A stretch of DNA of 64,000 bases, taken from Anaerolineaceae bacterium (GTDB lineage: Bacteria > Chloroflexota > Anaerolineae > Anaerolineales > Anaerolineaceae). The stretch is from positions 1 through 64,000 of the forward strand of contig JARKPB010000019.1 of the NCBI GenBank assembly GCA_029975475.1, written 5' to 3'. A program made the position numbers and the translations under genes. Below the pieces are notes generated by a model that did not search any database, had not been told where the DNA came from, and worked only from the letters and a program-made list of their open reading frames with translations. This document shows, piece by piece, positions 9,541 through 17,921 of the stretch. Every line of letters starts with the position of its first letter. The first letter of the stretch is position 1.

Positions 9541-10092
9541 CTAATCGTCAAAATAGCCGGCATCGCGCAGTTCTTCCTCCGTCGGCGCGTGGATGGTGTT
9601 CTTCAGCACCTCCCCATCCTTGATGACCAGGTCCCCGATAAAATCCCAGTCCTCGTGCCGGCAGTTCAACAGGCCAAAAGTCAGCCGCGGAAACTTCGTG
9701 GAAAGCCCGACCAGGCCAGCATCCGGGAGCCCCCACGGGAACTGGGTGGTGAAAATCACCTGCCAGGCTGTCAAATCCCAGCGTCCGCTCATCACCGGGC
9801 TGCCGGCGGGGTTGAAATTCATCAGGCTCGTGAAGCAGTCGCCCCATTTAATCCCCCAGTTGATCATCTGCCAGTCAAGACAGGTAGAAGCCCCGTAGCG
9901 GGCGATCAACTCGGCTTCCTGCTCCGCGCTGCCGCGAAAGGGAGCGTCTCTTTCCATCAGGGCTTCGGGACAGGGCAGGTAGTGATGGAAGATCCCCGGT
10001 TCTTCGACATGCAGGAAAGGGGCGACAAACTCCTCCAGTTCGGCCCGGTCGTCCGCCCCGACCACAAATTCGCACTCTACCCAGCTCGGCAC
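9541..10092 (-). CDS. Api92/DUF1281-like ferredoxin-fold protein
   Basis: About 183 residues from a GTG at 10092. That start is preceded by GAGGAGG at six bases and fits better than the GTG at 10113. The pattern WVECEF near the start, then MINWGIKWGDC and FTTQFPWGLPDAGLVGLSTKFP, matches the Api92-like/DUF1281 family, which occurs in phages, plasmids and bacterial chromosomes and has no known function. It stands alone between the membrane protein and the MFS gene. The family match is by recalled pattern only. Confidence 0.6.
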   Translation of the reverse strand: MPSWVECEFVVGADDRAELEEFVAPFLHVEEPGIFHHYLPCPEALMERDAPFRGSAEQEAELIARYGASTCLDWQMINWGIKWGDCFTSLMNFNPAGSPVMSGRWDLTAWQVIFTTQFPWGLPDAGLVGLSTKFPRLTFGLLNCRHEDWDFIGDLVIKDGEVLKNTIHAPTEEELRDAGYFDD

Positions 10093-10247
10093 GTCAGCCC
10101 TCCTCTGATTCACCCCCCCGCGCGCAGGAAACGGGTGGATGGTATGCGCCTATTATAACCAACGCGCGCGGTTCTTCGCACGGGAGAGGGGAAGACTCCG
10201 CGAGGAAGAGGGTGTGCGCGGCCCGAGCGCCGGCGGCAAAATCGGTG

Positions 10248-10281
10248 TATAATCGGTAAAACGTTTGCGCAAAGGTTTTAC
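10248..10281 (+). promoter_or_regulatory. Promoter -10 and LacI-type operator of the MFS transporter
   Basis: TATAAT at 10248-10253 is followed directly by a 26-base palindromic element (10256-10281) with arms GTAAAAC...GTTTTAC and core GTTTGCGCAAAG. The operator spans the expected start of transcription and ends one base before the ATG at 10283. The first 24 bases are identical, in reverse, to 20176-20199 upstream of the rbs operon. Confidence 0.8.
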
Positions 10282-10282
10282 G

Positions 10283-11464
10283 ATGACCCAAACCGGCCCC
10301 AACCCCCGCCTTAAACTGGCCGCCACCGCCGGCTATTTCTACGCCTACATCCTCACCGGCATGATCGTGGCTTCCCTCGGTCCCTCCCTGCCCACCTTCG
10401 CCGCCAACACCCTCACCCCCCTCAAAGACATCGGCGTGATCTTCTCGGCTTACTTCCTCGGCCGCATGACCGGCGCCATGCTCCTCGGCCGCTTTTACGA
10501 CCGCGTCCCCGGACACCGCCTGCTTTCCGCCACCCTCTTCTCCCTGGCCGTCATCGCCCTCATCGTCCCCCATCTGCGCTCCCTTTACCTGCTCATCGCC
10601 CTCCTCTACCTCTTCGGCACGGCCTGCGGCTCGCTGGATGTCGGCGGCAACACCCTGCTGGTCTGGACCCACGGCAGCCGCTCTGCCCCTTACGTCAACG
10701 CCCTCCACCTCTTCTTCGGCCTGGGAGCCTTCAGTATGCCGCTGCTCATCGCCTGGTCGCTGCAATCCGGCGGGCGCATCCAGACCGCCTACCAGATCAT
10801 CGCCGTTTTGCTACTGGCCGCCAGCCTGTGGTTCCTGCGCCTGCCCTCCCCGGCACGCGCCCGGCCGGCCGAAAGCGGCGGCGCCCCGCGGGTCAACCCC
10901 GCCTGGATCGCCCTGCTGGTGCTCTTCATGATCCTCTCCACCGGCATCGAAGCCACCTTCGGCGGCTGGATCTACACCTACGCCATCCAGAGCCAGATTT
11001 CCAGCCCCGCGGCCGCCGCCTGGTTCAACTCCGCCTTCTGGATCGCCATGACCGCCGGCCGGCTGATCGCCATCGGCCTTTCCACCCGCGTCCGTCCGGC
11101 CGCCGTCATCAGCGCCGACATCCTCGGCTGCATCCTCTCGGTCAGCGTCTTCTTGCTCTGGCCGGCTTCCCCCGCCGCTGCCTGGGCTGGCACCATCCTG
11201 CTCGGGCTATCCATGGCTTCCCTCTTCCCCACCGGCATCCTCTTCACCGAAGAGCGGGTCAAAATCACCGGCAGCGTCACCGGCTGGATCTTCATCGGCG
11301 ACAGCCTGGGCGGGGTCTTCCTGCCGTGGATCGCCGGGCAGCTGATGGGCATCTTCAGCCCCCAGGCCATCCTGCCGGCGCTGCTGGTCGATCTGCTCCT
11401 GGCCGCGGCCGTTTTCGCCCTCATGCTGCGCAGCAAAAAAGCCCCCTCGCGGATCTCTCCATAA
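10283..11464 (+). CDS. Major facilitator superfamily transporter, probably for a sugar
   Basis: A 393-residue protein with about twelve membrane helices. It begins MTQTGPNPRLKLAATAG and has the MFS loop 2-3 motif GRMTGAMLLGRFYDRVPGHR. The ATG at 10283 is preferred over an in-frame TTG at 10265, which lies inside the operator and has no ribosome site. The family resembles FucP/Mfsd4-type sugar carriers, but the substrate is not given by sequence. The LacI-type operator at its start codon, shared with the ribose-type operon, suggests it moves the same sugar or a related compound (inference). It is convergent with the DegT aminotransferase gene. Confidence 0.85.
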   Translation: MTQTGPNPRLKLAATAGYFYAYILTGMIVASLGPSLPTFAANTLTPLKDIGVIFSAYFLGRMTGAMLLGRFYDRVPGHRLLSATLFSLAVIALIVPHLRSLYLLIALLYLFGTACGSLDVGGNTLLVWTHGSRSAPYVNALHLFFGLGAFSMPLLIAWSLQSGGRIQTAYQIIAVLLLAASLWFLRLPSPARARPAESGGAPRVNPAWIALLVLFMILSTGIEATFGGWIYTYAIQSQISSPAAAAWFNSAFWIAMTAGRLIAIGLSTRVRPAAVISADILGCILSVSVFLLWPASPAAAWAGTILLGLSMASLFPTGILFTEERVKITGSVTGWIFIGDSLGGVFLPWIAGQLMGIFSPQAILPALLVDLLLAAAVFALMLRSKKAPSRISP

Positions 11465-11468
11465 ATGC

Positions 11469-11500
11469 CTTCCGCCTCCCTTTCAATCAGGAGGCGGAAG
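11469..11500. terminator. Inverted repeat between convergent MFS and DegT genes
   Basis: Arms CTTCCGCCTCC (11469-11479) and GGAGGCGGAAG (11490-11500) with a 10-base loop. There is little U-richness on either side, so termination is plausible but not assured. Confidence 0.5.
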
Positions 11501-11527
11501 CGCGCAGAGGAGAGAACGAACGGATTT

Positions 11528-12853
11528 TTAGACCTTTTCCACCCGGCCGTCAGCGACTTCGACCGCCGGTTTGATTTCGATCTTGAGGACTTCATCCAAA
11601 TTGGCAAAGACCTTCTTGAAGGCTTCGCCGTAGTACTTCATCAGCTCCAGCGGCTGCGGGTAGATCGGATAAGTCTCTTCGCAGACCACAAACGAGTTGT
11701 TGACCAGGTGCCAAGTGGCCGGGTAATCATCCGGGTTGTAAACCGCCTGCTGGCCGTAGTGCGGGCAGGCAAAGGGGCATTTCTTGCCGTAGCCCTCGCC
11801 GATCTGAAAGAGCGGGTTGGCCGGCAGCGGGAAGGTCTGCCACAGCGCCACCGAGACGCCCTCCGCCTTCAACGCCGCCATCACCCGGTCGCGGAAGAGT
11901 TTCGGGTCGCCTTCAACGCCCAGCGCCCGGGGGTCGAGAATCACGCGGAACTTGTGATAGTTCGTGGTGCGGTCCGGCGGGATATACGGCGGGGTCACAC
12001 CGTCAATCGTGTTCAAGACCTCGGTCAGGTACTGCCCGTTCCGCTGGGCGTTCGCCACGTAAGTATCCAGGCGTTTTAGCTGGCTGCGGGCGAAAGCCGC
12101 CGGCATCTCCTGGGTGCGGTAATGCCAGCCGAGGGTGTAGGCTTTGTACGAGCGGCCCTTGCCCGGCTCGATGTACTCGCCGAAAATGCGGGTCATGTTA
12201 GCCTTCCCATGAAACTCGGCGCTGTCGGTGACAAAAAGTCCGCCCTCACCACCCGGCAGGTTCTTGGTCGTGTTCAGGCTGAAAGCCCCCATAGCGCCCA
12301 GCTTCCCGGCTTTCACGCCCTTATACAGCGAACCGTGCGCCTGGCAGGCGTCTTCAATCAAGACCAGGTTGTGCTTCTCAGCCACAGCCCGCAGCTCGTC
12401 GTAATCCGCCGGCACACCGTGGATATCTACCGCCACGATGGCTTTGGTGCGCGGGGTGATTTTAGCCTCCACCTGGCGCACATCCAGATTAAAGATGCGC
12501 GGGTCAATATCGACAAAAATCGGCACGCCGTTGCTGTGCATAATGGCTGTGGCTGAAGCCAGGAAGGAAAAAGCGGACGTGATCACCTCGTCGCCCGGGC
12601 CAATGCCGGCGGCCGCCACAGCGCAGTGCAGCGCGGCCGTGCCGCTGTTAAGGGCAATGCAGTACTGGCTGCCGATATACTCCGCCCACTCGTTCTGAAA
12701 AGCCGTCGCCTCCGGCGCGTTCGCGCCCCACAGGGTGCCGCGTTCCAGCACGGCCATCACGGCGCGTTTGTCTTCTTCGGTAATCACCGGCCAGCGCACC
12801 TGCAGGCCGTCTGGAACCGTCTTGGAACCGCCAAAATATGCCAGATTGCTCAT
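11528..12853 (-). CDS. DegT/DnrJ/EryC1/StrS-family PLP aminotransferase
   Basis: A 441-residue PLP enzyme of the sugar-aminotransferase family. Motifs: ALNSGTAALHCAVAAAGIGPGDEVI for cofactor phosphate, EDACQAHGS with the Asp that pairs with the pyridine nitrogen, and SLNTTKNLPGGEGG with the Schiff-base Lys. Relatives convert keto sugars or inosoles to amino sugars, or work in antibiotic and envelope pathways. Here it is the last gene of the ribose-type operon, 26 bases after the Zn-dehydrogenase, so the pair could oxidise a hydroxyl and then transaminate the ketone, or run in reverse to remove an amino group (inference). No biosynthetic sugar-nucleotide genes are near. Confidence 0.9.
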   Translation of the reverse strand: MSNLAYFGGSKTVPDGLQVRWPVITEEDKRAVMAVLERGTLWGANAPEATAFQNEWAEYIGSQYCIALNSGTAALHCAVAAAGIGPGDEVITSAFSFLASATAIMHSNGVPIFVDIDPRIFNLDVRQVEAKITPRTKAIVAVDIHGVPADYDELRAVAEKHNLVLIEDACQAHGSLYKGVKAGKLGAMGAFSLNTTKNLPGGEGGLFVTDSAEFHGKANMTRIFGEYIEPGKGRSYKAYTLGWHYRTQEMPAAFARSQLKRLDTYVANAQRNGQYLTEVLNTIDGVTPPYIPPDRTTNYHKFRVILDPRALGVEGDPKLFRDRVMAALKAEGVSVALWQTFPLPANPLFQIGEGYGKKCPFACPHYGQQAVYNPDDYPATWHLVNNSFVVCEETYPIYPQPLELMKYYGEAFKKVFANLDEVLKIEIKPAVEVADGRVEKV

Positions 12854-12879
12854 TTTCAGTTTCCTCTCTCAAAAATTGA

Positions 12880-13905
12880 TCAGGGTTTAACGATGATCTT
12901 CACCGCCTCGCCGCGGGCCAGGCGTTCCAAACCGCGGTGGATCTGCTCCAGCGGGATGGTTTCGGTAATCAGACTGTTGATGTCCAGCAGGCCGCTTTCC
13001 AGCACGCGCACAGCTTCCGGGAAGGTGGCGTTCGCCAGCCAGGTGCCGAGCACCTGCAGTTCTTTGAAAGTAACCAGGCTCTGTGGAAATTCAGCCGTGG
13101 CGCGGGTGTTGACCCCGAAGACAACCACTTTGCCGTCCTTGCGCACGACATCCAGCGCCAGCGGCAGCTGCGAGCCGACCATGTCCGCGGCGACATCCAC
13201 CCCGATGCCGGTTTCGGCGCGGACGACATCGGCGAGGGATTCGGTCGAGACATCCACCACCCGCCCGAGGCCAAGTTTGCGGGCAGCTTCAAGCCGGAAG
13301 GGAGCCCTGTCCGCCAGGAAGATCTTGCCGGCGCCGCTGGCTTTCAACATCATCGCCATCAGCAGGCCAATCGGGCCGCCGCCGATCACCGCGGCGGTCT
13401 CTCCCGGCTGCAGGCGCACTTTCTGGGTGCCGTTGATCACGCAAGCCAGCGGTTCAGCAAAGGCCGCCTGTTCCACCGGCACGGAGCGGTCAATTTTATA
13501 AGCGACCTTGCCCGAAACGCGGCAATATTCAGCGAAAGCGCCGTCGGCGTGGATCCCCAGGGCGACAATGCGCTCGCACTGGTTGGGCAGGTTCTTGCGG
13601 CAGTAGGTGCACACCCCGCAGTAATCATTGGGGTTGACTACCACGTGGTCGCCGGGTTCCAGGTGGCTGACGGCGGCTCCGCGGGCGACGACTTTTCCGA
13701 CAAACTCGTGGCCGAGGATGGTATTGGGCGTGGCGATATAGCCGGGCGGCACGGCCACAATGTGGACATCGGTACCGCAGATGCTGACTGCTTCAACCTT
13801 CAGCAGCACCTGATCGTCTCTCTCAATTTGCGGCACTGGCACAGATTTGAGGGTGAGCTTTCCCTCCCCTTCAAATACCGCCGCCCGCATTGTCTCTGGA
13901 ATCAT
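12880..13905 (-). CDS. Zinc-dependent medium-chain alcohol/polyol dehydrogenase
   Basis: A 341-residue MDR-family NAD(P)-dependent dehydrogenase. Catalytic zinc motifs CGTD and GHEFVG (Cys, His, Glu), structural zinc cysteines CGVCTYCRKNLPNQC, and a Rossmann motif, VIGGGPIGLL, are all present. The closest groups are sorbitol, threonine and L-iditol dehydrogenases; the substrate cannot be fixed from sequence. The ATG at 13905 has GGAGGTGA seven bases upstream, whereas an upstream in-frame start would run into rbsD. It lies between rbsD and the aminotransferase in one transcript, which points to oxidation of a hydroxyl on the imported sugar or polyol. Confidence 0.9.
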   Translation of the reverse strand: MIPETMRAAVFEGEGKLTLKSVPVPQIERDDQVLLKVEAVSICGTDVHIVAVPPGYIATPNTILGHEFVGKVVARGAAVSHLEPGDHVVVNPNDYCGVCTYCRKNLPNQCERIVALGIHADGAFAEYCRVSGKVAYKIDRSVPVEQAAFAEPLACVINGTQKVRLQPGETAAVIGGGPIGLLMAMMLKASGAGKIFLADRAPFRLEAARKLGLGRVVDVSTESLADVVRAETGIGVDVAADMVGSQLPLALDVVRKDGKVVVFGVNTRATAEFPQSLVTFKELQVLGTWLANATFPEAVRVLESGLLDINSLITETIPLEQIHRGLERLARGEAVKIIVKP

Positions 13906-13918
13906 ACCTTCACCTCCA

Positions 13919-14314
13919 TTAAAAGGATACGCCACCCACAAGGATGACATTGGCATAGGGAGTGCATTCTCCCGTGCGAATGACCGCCACTGCTTTCTGG
14001 CTGAGGATTTTCAACTGATCATGCGAGACCTGCTCCACCGGTTTGTCGCCCAGAATTTCAACCAGACCGCGGTAGACCGCCGGGCTGACCGCCTCGGTTT
14101 CTGCGGCCACCAGCCATTTTTCAACGCACAGATCCGCGCAAACGGCGCGAACGGTCGAGGCAAAATCCGGCACGCCGGGGCTAACCGAGACGTCAATGTA
14201 GCGCACGCCGGCCGGCACCGGCAGACCCGCGTCACAGATGACCAGCAGGTCAGTGTGCCCCATGGCCGCGATGACCTGGCTGATTTCTTTATTTAGCACG
14301 CCGTTTTTCTTCAA
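13919..14314 (-). CDS. rbsD: D-ribose pyranase RbsD
   Basis: A 131-residue protein, the same length as Bacillus RbsD, which interconverts the pyranose and furanose forms of ribose. It begins LKKNGVLNKEIS; further motifs are MGHTDLLVICDAGLPVP with the catalytic His and Asp, and IRTGECTPYANVIL near the end. The start is a TTG at 14314 preceded by GAGGAGGTGG; no ATG fits. It lies between rbsK and the dehydrogenase. The family also includes FucU (fucose mutarotase), but the sequence is nearer to RbsD. Confidence 0.92.
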   Translation of the reverse strand: MKKNGVLNKEISQVIAAMGHTDLLVICDAGLPVPAGVRYIDVSVSPGVPDFASTVRAVCADLCVEKWLVAAETEAVSPAVYRGLVEILGDKPVEQVSHDQLKILSQKAVAVIRTGECTPYANVILVGGVSF

Positions 14315-14355
14315 AGCCACCTCCTCTTCACATCGCGAAATACCCGAAATTGACC

Positions 14356-15267
14356 TCAAGCTAAAAAAGTCTGGACATCCGCCAGGGCGGGCAGAGATGG
14401 CTGGGCGCCCAGGCGGGTGACGGTCAGCGCGCCAACCGCGGATGCAAAGCGCATCCCTGTTTGCCAGGGCTGGCCGCCGCACAGGGCAACCACCAGCCCG
14501 CCCACAAAGGCGTCTCCAGCGGCAGTCGTATCGACCGCTTTTACGTTAAACGGGGGGAAGAAGCCCTCCTCCTCCCCAACCCACCAGGCGCCTTGATGAC
14601 CCAGGGTGAGAACAACCACCGCGGCGCCGCGTTCGCGCAGGCTGCGGGCCGCTGCCAGGCCGCTCGAAGCGTCGCTGACAGGCAGACCGCTGAGCGCCTG
14701 AGCCTCGCTTTCGTTGACAATTAAGAAATCTACCAGGTGCAGCCAGTCCAGGCAGGCAGCGTTCGCCGGAGCCGCGTTCAACACCACCTGCGCTCCAGCT
14801 TCGCGAGCGGCTTCAGCGGCGCGGCGAACCGCCGGCACGGGAATTTCAAACTGGAGGACAACAAAACGGGCGGTTTTTATCAGGGTGCCGGCCCGGTCAA
14901 CATCTTCGGGCGAGACCTGCATGTTGGCGCCGCCGGCGACCAGAATGGCATTCTGGCCGGAGTCTTCGACCCAGATGGAGGCGTTGCCGGTGGGAAAGGT
15001 GGGATCCACGCTGATGTAATCGGTCAGGACGCCGTCCTGGCGAAGAGCGTCTAGCAGGACCGGGCCAAAGGGATCGCTGCCGACCCGCCCGACCATCGCC
15101 ACACTGCCGCCCAGGCGGGCGGCGGCGACAGCCTGGTTGGCTCCCTTGCCGCCCGGTAGAGTGTGGAACTCTTTGCCGATCAGGGTTTCGCCGGGCCAGG
15201 GCAAACGCTCGGTGCGGGTCACCAGATCCATATTGATGCTGCCAATCACGACGATGTCAACACTCAT
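14356..15267 (-). CDS. rbsK: Ribokinase (PfkB family)
   Basis: A 303-residue PfkB-family kinase that phosphorylates ribose or a similar sugar at O5. Both PfkB signatures are present: LPGGKGANQAVAAARLG near residue 38 and DTTAAGDAFVGG near residue 245, with the catalytic Asp in the second. N-terminal VIGSINMDLV is typical of ribokinase. Its start overlaps the end of the lacI gene by four bases, so the two are translationally coupled. The context (rbsABC and rbsD) supports a ribose-like substrate. Confidence 0.93.
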   Translation of the reverse strand: MSVDIVVIGSINMDLVTRTERLPWPGETLIGKEFHTLPGGKGANQAVAAARLGGSVAMVGRVGSDPFGPVLLDALRQDGVLTDYISVDPTFPTGNASIWVEDSGQNAILVAGGANMQVSPEDVDRAGTLIKTARFVVLQFEIPVPAVRRAAEAAREAGAQVVLNAAPANAACLDWLHLVDFLIVNESEAQALSGLPVSDASSGLAAARSLRERGAAVVVLTLGHQGAWWVGEEEGFFPPFNVKAVDTTAAGDAFVGGLVVALCGGQPWQTGMRFASAVGALTVTRLGAQPSLPALADVQTFLA

Positions 15268-16280
15268 GCTGATTCCTCTAAGTTACGGCACGAATCGCGC
15301 ACCACCAGACGCGGCTGAAAAACCACCCGCTCGGTGGGTTTCTTCGGTTGCGGGCTGTGAACCCGTTCGAGCAGCAGCCGGGCGGCTTTTTCCGCGATTT
15401 CTTCGATTGGCTGTGCCACCGTGGTCAGCGCGGGGGTGACCGCTGAAGCCATGAAGATATCATCAAAACCGACCAGGGAGATATCTTCCGGCACGCGCAA
15501 ACCGGCGGAACGGACAGCGCGCATGGCGCCGATAGCCATCAAGTCATTGCAGCAAAACACGCCGGTGGGCGGCTCAGGGAGCGATAACAGCGCCTGCATG
15601 GCCTGGATGCCGCCTTCATAGCGCAGATCGCCGGAAATGATCCGGGATTCGTCGCAGTCCATGCCGTAATCACGCAGGGCCAGGCGGTAGCCCTGAACCC
15701 GATCGGCAGAAGGCGTGACGCGGGAAGAGCCGGAAATGCAGGCCAGGCGGCGGTGGCCGAGCTGAATCAGATGGCGGGCGGCCAGGTAACCGCCCTGACA
15801 GTTATCCACCAGGATGACATCCGCCACCTGGAGTCCTACCTCTCGGTCGACAATCACAATGGGAATCCCGGCTTCGACCAGCATGTTGAGATGATCCGGC
15901 TGGTTGCCCGAGGCGATGAAGATGACCCCATCAACCATCTTTCCGATCAGGAGGTCAATATAAGACGATTCCCGTTCCTGATTGTTGTCCGAGTTGCAGA
16001 GGATAACGTTGTAGCCGTTCTCGTAACACAGGTTTTCGATCTTGCGGGCGATCTCGGCAAAAAACGGGTTGGAATTATCGGGCAGCATCAGGCCAAACAT
16101 CTGGGAGACACCCAGCCGAAGGCTGCGGGCCATGCTGTTCGGGCGGTAATTCAGGCGCTGCATAGCGTCCATCACGCGCTGACGGGTATCCTGACTCACA
16201 AAGCGAGTTGAATTGACCACATGGGATACCGTGGTAATGGATACACCTGCCAGTTGAGCGACTTCTTTAATGGTGGTCAT
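15264..16280 (-). CDS. rbsR: LacI-family transcriptional regulator, operon-encoded
   Basis: A 338-residue regulator with an N-terminal LacI HTH (TIKEVAQLAGVSITTVSHVVN) linked by a hinge helix to a periplasmic-binding-like sugar sensor domain. It is embedded in the rbs operon between rbsA and rbsK, as rbsR often is. It is a close paralogue of the LacI protein at 20307-21320 (same HTH helix SITTVSHV). Either or both may bind the shared operators at 10256, 20162 and 21342. Effector is probably ribose or the operon's true substrate (inference). Confidence 0.9.
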   Translation of the reverse strand: MTTIKEVAQLAGVSITTVSHVVNSTRFVSQDTRQRVMDAMQRLNYRPNSMARSLRLGVSQMFGLMLPDNSNPFFAEIARKIENLCYENGYNVILCNSDNNQERESSYIDLLIGKMVDGVIFIASGNQPDHLNMLVEAGIPIVIVDREVGLQVADVILVDNCQGGYLAARHLIQLGHRRLACISGSSRVTPSADRVQGYRLALRDYGMDCDESRIISGDLRYEGGIQAMQALLSLPEPPTGVFCCNDLMAIGAMRAVRSAGLRVPEDISLVGFDDIFMASAVTPALTTVAQPIEEIAEKAARLLLERVHSPQPKKPTERVVFQPRLVVRDSCRNLEESA

Positions 16281-16297
16281 GATTCCATTTCGCTTCT

Positions 16298-17818
16298 TTA
16301 GAGCAGCGCGGCGGCCGGTTGAGAAACGGTCCCGGTGGCGTAAGCCATAATCTTCTCTTCATCCGCCTGATCGCGCTCCAATACCGCAGCCAGTCGGCCC
16401 TCACACATGACCGCCACGCGGTCGGACATGGTGAGAATCTCGGGCAGTTCAGAAGAGATTAACCAGATGGCGACGCCGTCCTCCGCCAGGCGGCGAATGA
16501 GCTGATAAATTTCCGCTTTTGCGCCAACATCCACGCCGTGAGTGGGCTCATCTAGGATGAGCAATTTTGGGTTGGCCGCCAGCCAGCGGGCGAGGATGGT
16601 CTTCTGCTGGTTGCCGCCGCTCAGGCTGCTGACAGGGTGATCGAGGCTGCCCAGTTTGATGCTGAGTTTTTGAACCAGAAATTGAGAAACTTCGCGGGCT
16701 TTTTGATAATCAATCCACCCGCGGCGGGTATACGCCGGCAGGGTGGCAAGGGTCATATTAAAGAGGATGGGCAGTTTCATGAACAGGGATTGAACCTTGC
16801 GGTCTTCCTGCACCATGGCGACCCCGGCGCGGATGGCATCCGCGGGCGAATTCCAGCGGACGGGACGGCCCTGCCAGCGAATTTCTCCGCCAAAGACGGG
16901 GTCCGCGCCGAAAACCGCCCGGGCCAGCTCGCTGCGGCCTGCGCCTACCAGCCCGGAAAAGCCAAGGATTTCGCCCTTGCGCACCTCAAAGCTGACATCC
17001 CGAAAACCCTGTCCGGACAGCGCAGACACCTGGAGGAGGACCTCACCGCTGTTTTGCTGGCCGCGGCGGTGATCTCTGACCAGTTCGCGGCCGACCATCA
17101 TCTGAATAATTTTTTCAACCGTGGCTTCAGACTGAGAAAGGGTACCGGTATTGCAGCCGTCCCGCAGGACGCTGATGCGCTGGGAGATCTGTAGAACTTC
17201 TTCAATTTTGTGGGAAACAAATATGATCGAAACCCCGTCTTGCTGTAATTCATGGATGACCCGGAAGAGGGTTTGTGTCTCTGATTCGGACAGGGACGAG
17301 TTGGGTTCATCCATGATTAGTAGGCGGGCATTGAGCGAAAGGGCTTTGGCGATCTCGACCAGCTGCCGTTGAGAGGCGCTGAGATCGCGCACGCGGGTGT
17401 AAGGATTGACCTGGTGGAGGCCAACGCGGGCCAGGGCTTTCTGGGTTAATTTTTCCAGTTCGCCCCACGAGATCCAGCCCAGCCTAGCAGGCATGCGGCC
17501 CATAAAGACATTGTCAATGATGGAAAGGGTGGGCAGCATGGCCAGTTCCTGATGGATGATGGCAATGCCGGCGTCGATAGCCTCTTGAGGAGCATTGAAG
17601 CGAACTTCTCGGCCCATGAACACGACCTCACCGCTGTCGCGCGGCACAATTCCGCCGAGGATATTCATCAGGGTTGATTTTCCCGCCCCGTTTTCGCCGA
17701 CCAGGGCATGGACTTCGCCGGGGAGGACATCAAAATGGATATCTTTGAGCGCCTGGACGCCTCCAAATCGCTTGCTGATGCCGCGGACGGTTAAGATGGG
17801 CTGGGCCTGTTCACTCAT
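16298..17818 (-). CDS. rbsA: Sugar ABC transporter ATP-binding protein (RbsA type)
   Basis: A 506-residue double-ABC ATPase of the ribose/galactose/xylose importer family. The first nucleotide-binding domain has Walker A GENGAGKST and the signature LSASQRQLVEIAKAL; the second has the degenerate GLVGAGRSEL and signature LSGGNQQKTILARWLAANPK, with LILDEPTHGVD as Walker B. The degenerate second Walker A is normal for RbsA-type proteins. It follows rbsB by about 100 bases and precedes lacI by 17 bases. Confidence 0.95.
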   Translation of the reverse strand: MSEQAQPILTVRGISKRFGGVQALKDIHFDVLPGEVHALVGENGAGKSTLMNILGGIVPRDSGEVVFMGREVRFNAPQEAIDAGIAIIHQELAMLPTLSIIDNVFMGRMPARLGWISWGELEKLTQKALARVGLHQVNPYTRVRDLSASQRQLVEIAKALSLNARLLIMDEPNSSLSESETQTLFRVIHELQQDGVSIIFVSHKIEEVLQISQRISVLRDGCNTGTLSQSEATVEKIIQMMVGRELVRDHRRGQQNSGEVLLQVSALSGQGFRDVSFEVRKGEILGFSGLVGAGRSELARAVFGADPVFGGEIRWQGRPVRWNSPADAIRAGVAMVQEDRKVQSLFMKLPILFNMTLATLPAYTRRGWIDYQKAREVSQFLVQKLSIKLGSLDHPVSSLSGGNQQKTILARWLAANPKLLILDEPTHGVDVGAKAEIYQLIRRLAEDGVAIWLISSELPEILTMSDRVAVMCEGRLAAVLERDQADEEKIMAYATGTVSQPAAALL

Positions 17819-17921
17819 TGAACCTCGAGGACGTTATGAAAGGATGATGAAGGAAGCAAATAAGTTCTCGGGCCGGGGCGGGGCGAGCCGCCCCGGCGAT
17901 ATTGAACACGGACAGAACGGG

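Noticed and set aside
7506-9623. Long open frame (705 codons) on the plus strand opposite the GT-C-like gene
   Set aside because: It is the antisense of a well-supported membrane protein; its translation is low-complexity (Gln/Arg/Pro-rich), a usual effect of GC-rich codon bias.
10265-10282. TTG start upstream of the MFS gene
   Set aside because: It lies inside the LacI-type operator and has no ribosome site; ATG at 10283 fits.
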